64,000 bases of DNA from Nipponacmea schrenckii (Eukaryota; Mollusca; Gastropoda; Lottiidae), in NCBI GenBank assembly GCA_030562195.1, contig CM060199.1, positions 27,238,338 to 27,302,337 of the forward strand. Direction: 5' to 3'. Below are positions 32,571 to 43,934 of the stretch, in pieces. The notes beneath the pieces were generated by a model. That model saw only the letters and a program-made list of their open reading frames with translations. It was not told where the DNA came from and did no database searches. A program made the position numbers and the translations under genes. Every line of letters begins with the position of its first letter. Position 1 is the first letter of the stretch.

Positions 32571-34370
32571 TAGAGAAATTGGAAATTGAAAATGATTATT
32601 TAAGATCCTTATTAGCTGATGATAGCGCTATAGAAACTTATGATGAAGATAACAATTGCTTTAACACTCAGCTAGTGGAATGTGTGATGAATCTTTCAAA
32701 CTGCAATGTTGCTGCGAACAAAATGTCTCAAGTAATTGAGCAGGTGTGTAAGTTGTGCAAGAAAACTCTGACTAAACTCTCATCAGAGTGGACAGTAAAC
32801 AGAATTAATATTAGTAAGTCCAATATAGCTTTGGCTTAAATAGAGACTCTCGCTAAACAAGAATATTTGACCTTATACACAGATGAACCAGCAAATTTAG
32901 AACACTATGAGTGATAGAGCAGCCACTGAAAAAAAAAATTCCATGAGCTCCTTTCTTCATATCGCGAGGATATATTGGCTAAAATCCTGGACAGAACTTG
33001 ATGAAAAAGAAAAAGATGCTTGTTCTACAATGAAAAACTTTTTTGTGGTCTGCACCTTTGGGTTGGTTGTGCTGATGTTAGTGTAAAAGCAATTAGTGAC
33101 TTTGAAAGTGCAATGACAGAAATAACACTTTCACCAGTTGGCATATGGAAGGGTAAAAAGGGGGAAAGTGGTACCGTTCGTTTGATAAGATATTGTAGCA
33201 AGGCCTTTGCTAGAGGTGCCGATGAAAAAAGCGGGGTTCATGGACCATGCAAGACATACATTGAAGGGAAATCATTGAAAGTGTTATTCCTACCATTTAA
33301 ACGCATTCGATTTAACATATTTTTTTTTACTTGGAGGAATAGTGTATTTCCATCATGAGAATATAATAGGTTTTTTGGAAAACATACATGGTGGAACAGA
33401 CTACAGACATAAAATCAAATGTATATTTAAGCAGGGTGTCGTGCTTTTGGACTAATTTCGAAATTGATTACTTCGCCGCTTTGAAGATTAATTGAAAGGA
33501 AACTTCATATTTTAAGGATGAATGCCCAGTACCAGAAACTTTGTGAATACTTAGAAAAATTTACAGTAGATACATGTGTCGCTCATGATTTTATTGCAGG
33601 AAAATCAAGCCCATTTGATATCCCATTTGATGCAGATGATATCATTTTGAAAATAAATTGATTGAACCCTGTCACCTTGATGATCAGACCTGCCAGATTG
33701 TTATGCTTCTTTCTAAAGCAGTTCTAACCTAACTTCAAAGACAATTAAAAGATCAACTACCTGGGGGAAAGTATGAGGAATTCAACAAAGAATTATTGGA
33801 TGATGCACAATCAGTTATGAAGACTTTTTTGGACAATTAGATTTTCTATTAAAGTACAGACCAAATGCGTCACTTTTGTGTAATGAAGTATTTTTAATGT
33901 TTGCGCACAACAAAACTGATAAATGTTTGGCTGAAATGGATGAGGATGCAAAACCAAAGCAGGAAGGTAGGGAAAAGGGCAAGGAGATCAACACATTATT
34001 TAAAACGAGATTACACTCGATAAAACAAAAATACAAAGAATATTTGAAAGAAAAAAAAAGAACAGATTAAATTGAAACGCCAAAAAACCATAAAATCAAA
34101 GGAAGATGCCACTACTCAAATGATATACTATGGATTGTGGCAATCTAATACTGAAAAAGACAAAAAACTTTCAGAAATTAAAACTTTAAGAAGAAGGCTG
34201 TTCAATCTCAACTTAACTTAAGAAAGTACTTCTGCAAAAATCACAAAAGCCAGGAATTTACAATTTCAGTTCTAAAAGTAAACAACATCACAGTTAACAG
34301 AAAATCTTAAAAAAACTCATTGAAGAGGCCTTTTCACGTCTGGAACAAGATGAACCTTAAAGGCTGGAAC
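32571..34370 (+). pseudogene. Decayed multi-copy gene of unknown function
   Basis: Readable pieces in order but different frames: MNLSNCNVAANKMSQVIEQV (~32685), NTMSDRAATEKK (~32905), LFCGLHLWVGCADVSVKAI (~33040), TVRLIRYCSKAFARGAD (~33175), LPFKRIRFNIFF (~33290), LKDQLPGGKYEEF (~33750), FLLKYRPNASLLCNEVFLMFAHNKT (~33840) and YYGLWQS (~34120). I recall this arrangement from uncharacterised, highly repeated invertebrate proteins. No catalytic motif is recognised. Many frameshifts and stops (for example after DRT near 33000). Probably transposon-derived. Confidence 0.5.
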
Positions 34371-35552
34371 ACGCCTTCTGGTAAATAAAAGAGTAGGGCA
34401 CAAGTTCTCGGATTGAGATGTGTACAATAGGAAAGTGTGCTCTGTTGTGCCTGGCTACCCAAGCTGGTACAATATCAAATATGATGACTATGATGATATA
34501 TATGTATATGATCTACTTCAAGATTACGAAGAAGGAAATCTAACAATTTTAGTCAATTAACTTAAAGAAAAATGCAAGAGAAGCTGTTTTTAGTGAGTCA
34601 AACAAATGTTGAAAAAGAATCAAATTGGAAAAGTTATTGAACATTGCACCCTGATTTGTTATTATGCACAATATATTGCATGTCTTTAATGCATGCCTAT
34701 TATTATTCTTTTTTAGTTTTTAATTTAATTTTCTTGATTGTTTTTTTTAAAGCTTTAGTTTAAGTGTTATTAGATTAAAAGACCTATTAAAAGATTTGTT
34801 TCTTATTGAAATTTTTGAAAAAGGTTTTAGTTCTTAAAAGAATTCAATTTTGATATGAAATAATTCAAAAGTCATGAAGATATAGGTTTTGACTGTGTGT
34901 TTTTTTACCAATTTGAATGTGTTCAAACTTACAAACATGTTCTTTTTCATTTCAGGATGATACTGGTGTAATGCTTCATTTAGATGTTTTTATTGAACGG
35001 ATACATCAAGCCATGCATGTGTAATAAACTGAGGTCAAAAACAGATTGTTTGTCGTTTTTCCTCGTTCAGAAAATGCTTCAGTGGGGTGTGAATAAACAA
35101 GAATAACTTTTTAACTATTTGTCTTAGAGTAAAACGGTTTTCAGATTTGGGTTCCTGAGGGTCTTTTTTTATAAGATAAGCTTTCAATAATAACAAAAAT
35201 GTGATTTTACAAAAAGATTTTCAAAGAGCTACTGAAAAATGTTGATATTTATACAGTAATTGTATGATTTGTTAGAGTAACTTGTGGGCAAGGTTTGATT
35301 TGTGCGTCAATGGAGGTAATCTGTATATATCGGTATGAATGACATTTTGACATGTACATGCTCTGAACTATTTGATTTAATTTTAAACAAAAATATCTCG
35401 AAACAGAAACCAAATGTCAATGTCAATTTATAAATAAATCTTGAAAACAGCAATAGTCCTGTCAGTTTCCAAATTAATTTGAATATACGGTATATATAAT
35501 GTAAGGCCTACAGCTATGATATAAGGATCTGAATGTCAACCATGCCGTTTAA
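34371..35552. other. AT-rich stretch with one candidate terminal exon
   Basis: No gene of note. 34956-35024 is a possible last exon (TTTCATTTCAG acceptor, DDTGVMLHLDVFIERIHQAMHV, stop, then AATAAA at 35023), but no partner exon is recognised. The rest shows nothing. Confidence 0.35.
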
Positions 35553-35903
35553 CCCTTAACCGGTTACGTGTCGACAAAAGTCGACAAATGTAAAATTACT
35601 TAAGTGGTCAGGCGTCGATAGTCCAAATCCATATTTTACACTTAACGCCGTGTGCAAAAGGCAGCAGACGACACATATTTAATGTAAACATCCGGGAGAT
35701 TGATTTCCGCTGAAAAAAACGATGCCATTTCATTGAAATTTTTCGAGTTTTTTCAAATTTTCCTTGCTGTTTGAAAAAAATGAAAGCGGTTATATGATAA
35801 TGTTATGACGCCATGATATCAACAACCAAATAAGTGAATATATTACGTATTTCAAGAAAGATTCTGAACTATTTTTTACATTGTTTACAACTCGGAACAT
35901 AAA

Positions 35904-37602
35904 ATGGCTAAGCGTGTTTTCAAAACGAATGATGTACTTGGAGTGGTTATGAATGATTCCGATTCGGATTTTTTATCTGAAAGTGATTCATCAGATGATG
36001 TTGAACAGTCAAGTGCAATACGGGAATATTCTTCAGAAGATGTCAATGTTTGTAATGATATTGAGCAACCAAATGGACATTACTGGCATCAGATGAACAT
36101 TATGTGCCTACACCTATACCAATATATCCATTTTCAGAACCACATTTAAAATTTGACAGTTCTGGCCTAAAGCCTATAGATTATTTTTATCTTTTTTATC
36201 CTGAAAGTATTATTGAAAAAACAGCATTTGAAAGTAACAAATATGCAGCACAGTTCTTTGATAATACATGTGATTTACCACCAAATTCTATATTTTATAA
36301 ATGGATAGAAACTTCAGTTTTTGAAATTAAAAAACTGCTAGGACTTAGAATAATCATGGGTTTTGTGAAAAAGCCTGATCTGAGAGATTATTGGACAGTA
36401 GACCCATTACTGTGTACGCCAATCTTTTCAAAAGTTATGCCTATTTGGAGGTATCGTTTGCTTAATTCATTTCTGCATTATAATGATAATTCATTTCAAG
36501 CAAACAAGGATAGTGCTGATTACGATCCCCTTTTTAAAGTCCGTTTCAGTATTGCCGACATACTTAAATGATTTTGTGAGTGGTTGTGAAGTTAGCATTG
36601 ATGAAAGTTTATGTCCATTTAAAGGCCGATTATCATATCGTCAATATATACCCAATAAACCGCACAAGTGGGGCATCAAGTTTTATGTTATGTGTGATTC
36701 GAGAACAGGTTTTTGCTTATATTGGGACTGCTATACTGGAAAAAGTAGACTTGGAGTAGATACTGGTTACAATGATTTATTTAGTAAAACTGAAAACGTT
36801 GTGTTAGATCTGGTGGATAAATTGCCACATATTGGTCATCATGTGTATATGGATAACTTTTATTCATCAGTTAATCTCTTTGATAAACTATTCAAAAATG
36901 GACATGGAGCGTGTGGAACTATTCGTGCAAATCGTAAAAACCTTCCCTGTCATGCTGAATTCAAATCTAAAATGGAAAAAGGTGATACCCCTGTGTTTTT
37001 TCATAAAGACAATAAAATGGTAGCTGTTGTTTGGCAAGATGTCAAACGTGTAAATGCTTTATCTACCATACATAACACTACTTTAATTGAAAAACGTATT
37101 CGAACCAAAATATCTGATAATGGTTATAGGACAATTTTAAAACCAAATCTAATAAGTGAATATAATAAATATATGGGAGGGGTAGACCTTCTTGATCAAG
37201 CTTTAAGTTATTATAAATTTCCTCATAAAAAGTCCAAAGGTTATCAAGTAATAGCACACTTTTGTATTGAAGTAGCATTAGTTAATGCAAGAATTGCATA
37301 TAATCTTGCTAATAGTAGTAGTAAGTTAACTGCAAAGAAATTTCGTTGAGCTGTTGCAAAGGAGCTCTTAGGGGACTATGATGACACTGCTAATCCCCCA
37401 AAATCAAAAACATTATCCAGCTGTATATGACAATAAAAAGTACAAACCTGATTGTGTAGTTTGTTCTGACAGAAAATCAGGTCATCGGAAACAAGTAAGC
37501 ACATACTGCAAATTATGTGATAAAGCTATGTGCATAGACAAATGTTTTGAACATGTTCATACACATCGAAAATATAGGATTTCATATGAAAATGAAAGTT
37601 AA
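35904..37602 (+). pseudogene. piggyBac transposase, broken
   Basis: It would excise and insert the element at TTAA. Acidic N-terminus (MNDSDSDFLSESDSSDD), then the catalytic domain with the three aspartates in SIDESLCPFKGRL (~36597), HHVYMDNFYSS (~36838) and MGGVDLLDQA (~37175). The C-terminal zinc ribbon follows (CVVCSDRKSG, CKLCDKAMCIDKCFEHVHTH, ~37455-37565). Lesions: frame changes near 36120, 36550 and 37400, and an in-frame TGA at 37347. The usual length is about 550-600 residues, and the sum of the parts agrees. Confidence 0.9.
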
Positions 37603-38556
37603 TTTTGTTGCTTATGTCAAAGAATATTAAATCATATTATGGTGTTTATTCCACTAATTAGCTTTATTTATTAATAATTAGTTGGTAAGATACAAGTTTG
37701 TTTTATAAATTCTGTCAAAGTTAAGTGTGAAGTGATAAGTTTATAGTTGTTTCTTTCCCTGTTATCATATTTTATATAATTCAATATTTTATTTTATTTA
37801 TATTTTATAATAACAGATTTCTGATATGTCACACATTTGATATGATTCAGATATTAAAATTTCAATTGCTCATGAAGTAAAGTGTCTAGTGATAAGTGCA
37901 TAATTGAAATTTTAAGGAAAATGTTTTCAGATATATAATGTATAGGTGCCTTTTACTTTATTATGGTTCCCATGATATATCTAGCATTATTTTGCTGCAA
38001 TGTAAATATATTAAATCCATGAACCATCTTTAGACAGTACTGACTGAATTATTTAGTAAGGGAATATGAACATCTCTCCTAGTTCCTAACATACATTTTG
38101 TATGTAACAGATATAAGTCTTATGGAGTTCAGGAATTGAAAGTGACATCCACTCACACTATTGTAACGTTGAGGCGATTCAGGACATACGTATATAACCC
38201 GTAGGTCATGGAGTCCTATAAAAAGGAAGTCCTTTCAGTAAATCAGTTATTATGTTCATTTAAACATATTTAACAAAACTTTGAATAATTTTGATCTATG
38301 AAATTATAAAATATGCAACAACGTTCGTAATATATTGATTTCAATCAATATCAACCAGTAATATTTTGTTGAAAAATATACCATTATATACCTTAATCAA
38401 TTATCTCTAACTTTGTAATATATCTTTAAGCTCTATAATCAAAATTAAGAGCGAGCAAGGAGCAGAAAGACTATAAGGGTCTTATTACGTCTTAATTATG
38501 AATTTGTCTTGACCACTTGACGTCATAACGTCAAAATAACGTTGACCGGCTAAGGG
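37603..38556. other. piggyBac 3' non-coding part
   Basis: AT-rich, no gene, ending in the right TIR. Confidence 0.6.
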
Positions 38557-38574
38557 TTAAACAAACGGATCCTG

Positions 38575-38938
38575 GCATCGTACAGAAAATACCTGGAGCA
38601 GCCAGGAAGGTGTTTGGATATGTTGACCTCATGGATGAAATTGTGGGTGACAGCCATGCTACATTACCAAAGTTTGTGGTATCATCCATCAATGCCTCTT
38701 CAACACCCGATGAAACTTTAACTGTTGAAAGCGATGATGACGAATATGAATGTGTCCCTAAAAGGAAGAAGACAAACCAAACTTCCAAAGAAAGAGCTTG
38801 TCTGGGGCTAGTCAGATGATTAGCTTTCTTGAGTCCTACAGTGAGCGGGCTGTGGCAAGAGAGGAGGCAGCAGCGACTCGAGCACAAGAGAGACACCAAG
38901 TAAATATTGAGGTGATGTGCTAATTAGTTGTATTTGAC
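38575..38938 (+). pseudogene. Fragment resembling a Harbinger-type Myb/SANT companion protein, frameshifted
   Basis: The reading PGAARKVFGYVDLMDEIVGDSHATLP, an acidic serine-rich linker, a basic KRKKT patch and, after a frame change near 38790, SQMISFLESYSERAVAREEAAATRAQERHQ (a charged helix) resembles the C-terminal half of the Myb-like DNA-binding proteins carried by Harbinger elements. The DNA-binding domain itself is not seen, as the piggyBac insertion lies directly upstream. The HARBI1-like gene on the other strand (39054-39958) supports the idea. Moderate to low certainty. Confidence 0.4.
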
Positions 38939-39053
38939 TTTTTATATGTGCGCCCTCAAGAACCGTAGGGCAAACAGTGACCGTTACAGTTCCCTTAATT
39001 GTTTACGGTTGAATAAAATCGTGATAGTATTTAATTAGTTTTAATGTAATTGT

Positions 39054-39958
39054 CTATCGATTGGCTAGCTGACGTGTTATAAACAGTCTCTTAGCTCTTC
39101 CTTGGGCATCTCGTGCTTGCCCATGAAATCCATTGTGTTCAGTGTTCTCCACATCCTTATTCTGGAAAGTCTCATCTTGCTCACCCTGCTCTAAGATACA
39201 AATATTGTTAAGTATGAAAGCAGTAACAATGGTCTTCACCATTTTTTCGACGCTCTTCATGTTAATATGTTGGAGTCTACGAAATCTTCCTTTCAATATT
39301 CCAAACGCATTTTCAAAAACACTTCTTGTAGCACACAATGACTTGTTGAACTGTTTGTCAGCAATTGATAGCTTAACATCAGAATTTTGCTTCATGAGAA
39401 AACGAGATAATGGATACGCACCATTCCCTATAATGTGATTTTGTCCACGGTAAGCATTCTAGTACCCACCCCGGCCGACCACAATAGATGTGAATAAATG
39501 AACGATCATGTTTACAAATGGCTTGTCAAATTACAGAGTGAAAGCCCTTACGGTTTTTAAAGTCTGCCTCATTATTACCCGGTGTTTTTATAGGGATGTG
39601 TCCCATCAATTGCACCCAAAACCCCAGGAAACCCTTTTCTCTTCGAATGCGTTCATGGTTCTGTTTTTCCTGTTCTTTTGGGCCACTTTATAAAATTCGT
39701 ACCGGTACACATAGAACATAACACATCCGAAATACGGTGATTATGATAAATCAATGTAGCTTTTTGGACATTAAACCTATCCGATATCGACTTAATAGTT
39801 TCTCGAGAACCAATGTACCAAATAAGTATAAGCCCCCCCCCCCTTTTCTCCAAAGGAACTTCAGGTCTACCACCCTCAGTTTGACGACTGCCCAATTCTG
39901 GCACATGATCTTTATGACTTAAAGCTATCTCAAATGTCTCACGAGACAGATGAAACAA
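39054..39958 (-). pseudogene. PIF/Harbinger transposase (HARBI1-like), broken
   Basis: Minus-strand reading: MFHLSRETFEIALSH, GSRETIKSISDRFNVQKATLIYHNHRI (helix-turn-helix), then in another frame the GxxDGTHI-type first catalytic block (~39610), the second block before MKQNSDVKLSIADKQFN, and SVFENAFGILKGRFRRL with the catalytic E, followed by FILNNICILEQ. It would cut and paste the element at 3-bp targets. At least two frame changes (near 39660 and 39400-39480). Element ends were not identified. Confidence 0.75.
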
Positions 39959-40627
39959 TCTCTTGAAATTATCCTTTAGTAGGGTGGAATAACCGACTCT
40001 ACGTAGTCAGGGATCTTGTGTCTGTCGTCTCTGCATCTGGAAATAAAATGCAGGGAAATATTAACTACTTTAGCAGCTTTCGGGCAGCACACAAGACCAC
40101 TAGTTTAAGAATTATGAAAATCTCTCAAAATCTAAAAAAAATATGTAAATACAGACATCAAAATTTGTCAAAAAAAGCTGAGCACAAGCTCCATAAGGGA
40201 GGCAGAAGAAGGATTTCTAAAAATATCTCGGACTGATTACAATAATTTGCATAAAATAAAGTACTAGGCTATATCCTTAGCATTCATTCATTTTATAAAA
40301 ATATCTTCCCTTTTAATGAAATCGTTTTACTGTAGCATAAAAAAACAGGTCGTGTGCCTTAAAAGGTTCTTCAATTAAACAGGTACACGATCTAAAATGG
40401 TCGACCCAGAGCGGAAAGAGGTCCGGAAAATGTCATAGATTAAGGCAAGTGATCGGTTTCCTTCAAGGACCTACGAGATCATGCGGGGAGGTCCCGAGCG
40501 GGGTCGCACACTCTCCTGACCTAGTCGCCTCAGAGCAGCCCGGTTTTCTGAGCGCCGAGGCAACCCCGGGGAAGCAGCTCTCCTCCCGCAAGCTACGCTG
40601 GGTGTTGGGATCATCTCATCCTTGAAC
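39959..40627. other. Non-coding, becoming GC-rich after 40400
   Basis: No gene recognised. From about 40400 the GC content rises sharply against the surrounding DNA (gaggtcccgagcggggtcgc), up to the Harbinger fragment at 40628. This marks DNA of different origin. Confidence 0.4.
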
Positions 40628-40834
40628 TCATCTCCTATAGCCTGGTGCACGAGGGGAAGGAGGGAGCGATGGTGTGGCGCCCCACCCGGAAGTCGAAAGC
40701 CAAGCTAGGGAAATCAATGTCGCCATGTGTCGCAAAGCAGCAGCGAGTTTTACACCAGGATCCAGGGCCCTCCTAATGTTAGTGTCCTGCTTCAGCAATC
40801 GAGAGGTTAGTCTGGAAAACATAACAATATACAA
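40628..40834 (-). pseudogene. Second, unrelated Harbinger transposase N-terminal fragment
   Basis: SRLLKQDTNIRRALDPGVKLAAALRHMAT matches the helical N-terminal region of HARBI1-like transposases, as I recall it. It differs from the gene at 39054-39958 and sits in GC-rich DNA. The reading degenerates after LAWLSTSG. Only about 50 residues are recognisable. Confidence 0.55.
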
Positions 40835-40884
40835 ATATATTTAATTACATGAGTTAAAAAGAGTGCAACTTGAGATGTACATAA

Positions 40885-43790
40885 TGCCGTGCAGCAACAG
40901 AGGCCACAATAGACACTGGTGCCGATATAACTGCAGTTTCAGAAGATGCTGCTTAAAGGGCTGGGATACAGTATTTGGACAACCCAAGATTTCGTCTCCT
41001 GAACGCCGAGAACGGTAAGGAAATGATAGGTTATACAAATGTTCCCGTTAAATTGGTGATTGGTACAGTGGAGATATATTGGACGGTATGTGTTGGATCT
41101 ACTACAAGCAAATGATGGCATTATTCTGGCTTGAAAAGGAGACTTAATGTTTAATGGGATACTGGTTCCTGGACGTCGACACCAACGAGAGGACTACCAT
41201 ATTGCTAGAGTGCACCTAAGTAATGATACGGTGTTGCCATCTAGAACAGAAACAGTGTCACTGGACAAGTTGATGAACCAGTTCAAAAGGAGTTAACATA
41301 TGGAGTTCTGTACCCAGCGTCTTTGAAACAAATATTCCTGTTCGTCTTCTAAATTTAAGTGACCAACCAATCCGTCTGAAGACAGGTTAACACTTAGGTA
41401 AATTAACTGAAGCATCTGCTCCAATCGACGCTGATGCAGTTATTGAAGACAAGGAAGGGGTCACAACTTCTACTTGTCCAGAATTCTTGAAAGACCTTAT
41501 GAGTTCTGCTGAAAAGAATTTAGAATCACTGTTATGCGAATATCAAGATGTATTCGCAAGAAACGATGCAGCAGCTAAACATAAAATAGACACAGGTAAT
41601 TCAAAACCAGGTAATTCAAAACCAATAAGACAACGTCCAAGAAGAACACCAATTGGATTTCAGTCAGAGGAGAAAAAAACCTAGGTAAATTGTTTGCTAA
41701 TGGAACTGTGGTCCCTTCGACTTCTGATTATGCGAGCCCCGTTGTCCTTGTGCGCAAAAAAGATGGAGGTGTACGTTGGTGCATCGACTATCGAAAACTT
41801 AATGACGTCACATAAAGACTCATACCCCTTGCCGAACATAGAGGAATGTTTAGACACATTGGCGGGAACTAAAATATTTTCTTCTCTTGATCTTCAAAGT
41901 GGCTATCATCAGTTGACCATATGGCCCGTAAGAAAACTGCCTTCACAACCAAGTAAGGCCTATATGAATATACGAGGATGCCGCTTGGGTTAAGTTAAAC
42001 AACTGCAAGCATTCCTTGGGCTTACAAATTATTATAGAAGATTCATTGAACATTATGCTGACCTTGCAGAACCCTTAAATCGATTACTAAAAAAGAGAAT
42101 TGAGTTTTAGTGGTCCGATAAGCACAAGATTGCATTTGATAGCTTAAAAAGATCAGTATCCGAACCTCCAATTCTTGCATTTCCACTGCCTGATGATACA
42201 TTCATCCTTGACACAGACGACTCAAACTACGCTGTGGGTGCAGTCCTCTCCCAATTACAACTCGGGGAGGAGAGAGTTATAAGCTATGCTAGTAAGAGAC
42301 TGGGGCCAGCACAGGAGAAATACTGTGTGACCCGAGGAGAATTGCTTGCAATAGTTACTTTTGTGTGACCCGAAGAGAATTGCTTGCAATAGTTACTATT
42401 ACAAACAAATTTAAGCATTATCTCTTAGGTCGCAAATTTATACTCGCACAGACCATGATTCCCTGCCATGGCTTCACAGATTCAAAAGTCCCTAAGGACA
42501 ATTAGAATCACGATGGCTAGAACAGCTCAGTCAATTTGATATGGTTCTTCAACATAAAGACGGGAGGCTCCACGGAAATGCCGATGCCTTGTCTAGATAC
42601 CCCTACACTGAAGACAAAGAATGTAACTGCTACACTGCTGGTTCAGATCCCGAGTCACTTCCCTGCAATGGATGTAAACATTGTCTCAGGGTTCATCAAG
42701 AATGGGAAAAGTTTGAAGCTGATGTTGATGATGTTATACCAATAGCCATACAGAGATTGACAAATTCCAGTCATAGATTTAGAAGCAGAACAGAAGAAAG
42801 ACAAAGAAATGTCAGTTATTCATGAGTGGAAAGAAAAAGGACCACCAGACAATGAACAAGAGCTTTTTAAGGGAGCGCCCTGCTAACGCCATTACTGGTT
42901 ATGCTTCCAAAATGTACTGAAAGAAGATGGAGTACTACTTCATGTTTGGAAATCTATGTTAAAGGACAAAAAAGCTTTTAATTGTTCAAGAATCAAAGAA
43001 AACTGTGCTGAAATTATGTCATTCAGATGTCCTTTCTGGATATCCTGGTGTTCGAAGGACACTTAGTAGGGTGAAGGAACATTTTTACTGGCATGGCATG
43101 CGGTCTGATACTTCAGATTTCATCAATTCTTGTTCGACATGTTCGGTAAATAAGAAGAGTTCACACGCAAGCCTAGCTTCTCTACAACAATATCAGACAG
43201 GTGCTCCAATTGATAGGGTCCAATTAGACATCTTAGGGCCATTTCCACTATCAAAGAAAGGTAATTAGTATATACTGGTAATTGTAGACCAGTTTACGAA
43301 GTGGACGGAAGCATACACATTACCAGATCAGATATCTGAATCTATCGCACGAGCCTTTGTTGACAATTTCATATCCCGGTTTGGAGTCCCTCGTGAAGTT
43401 CATACTGACCAAGGACGAAATTTCGATGGTGATTTTATGAAAAGACAGTTGCTCGGATGGGCTAAAACACGTACTACGCCGTACCACCCCAGCTCAAATG
43501 GTCTTGTGGAGAGATTCAATATACCCTCCTCCAGATGATTCGATGCTATCTAAACCACCAGGATGAATGGGATGAAAACTTAATCTTTTAACAGGAGCAT
43601 ATCGTAGCACCCCACACTCAAGCACCGGAATTACCCCTAATAGACTGATGCTAGGGCGGGATATTCATCTTCCAGCAAATGTGATTTGATGACTTGAATG
43701 GAAACAGACCAGTGGGTCAAGCAGAATATGTACAGAACTTGAAAGACTCGATGAGTGAATGTCATGAGATAGCAAGAATACAGCAGTATA
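40885..43790 (+). pseudogene. pol: Ty3/gypsy pol relic (protease, reverse transcriptase, RNase H, integrase)
   Basis: Protease DTGA box (IDTGADITAVSED, ~40905). A segment with SLLCEYQDVFARND leads into the reverse transcriptase (YASPVVLVRKKDGGVRWCIDYRKLND, FSSLDLQSGYHQL). At ~41990 MPLG-type sequence jumps straight to [16 protein letters not shown], so the block with the YxDD catalytic box is deleted. RNase H has LDTDDSNYAVGAVLSQ and a 38-bp duplication. Chromatin-proximal HKDGRLHGNADALSR, the integrase H2C2 finger (SGYPGVRRTLSR ... CSTCSV) and the catalytic D, D, E (VQLDILGPF, VHTDQGRNF, LVERFN) follow. Many stops and frame changes. No LTRs found. Clearly old. Confidence 0.88.
42324..42399. 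repeat. 38-bp tandem duplication in the gypsy RNase H region
   Basis: Two adjacent copies of tgtgtgacccgaRgagaattg and the following bases, starting at 42324 and 42362, one base apart in sequence. 38 is not a multiple of three, so the frame is lost. Confidence 0.9.
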
Positions 43791-43934
43791 TCTAAAGAGA
43801 GAGGACGTATAAATAATAGCTCCAGGATTCACTGAACCGTGACAGTAGTTTTGAAGTAAATTGGGTGTCCTTGATTTGGAAATATTGATATGTTACGTTA
43901 TATTCCGGTGATATCATATGTGATCTGTGGAATG

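Larger units (their letters stand above)
35553..38556 (+). mobile_element. piggyBac DNA transposon with TTAA target sites
   Basis: TTAA at 35549-35552 and 38557-38560 flank TIRs that begin CCCTTAACCGGTTACGT on the left and CCCTTAGCCGGTCAACGT on the right (reverse complement). Subterminal aagtggtca and gacgtc motifs also occur at both ends. Length 3,004 bp. TTAA duplication and the DDD transposase fit piggyBac. The transposase is broken. Confidence 0.92.

Noticed and set aside
41487..41684. Separate small gene before the gypsy reverse transcriptase
   Set aside because: It is the linker between protease and reverse transcriptase of the same pol relic (EYQDVFARND, then KPIRQRPRRTP).
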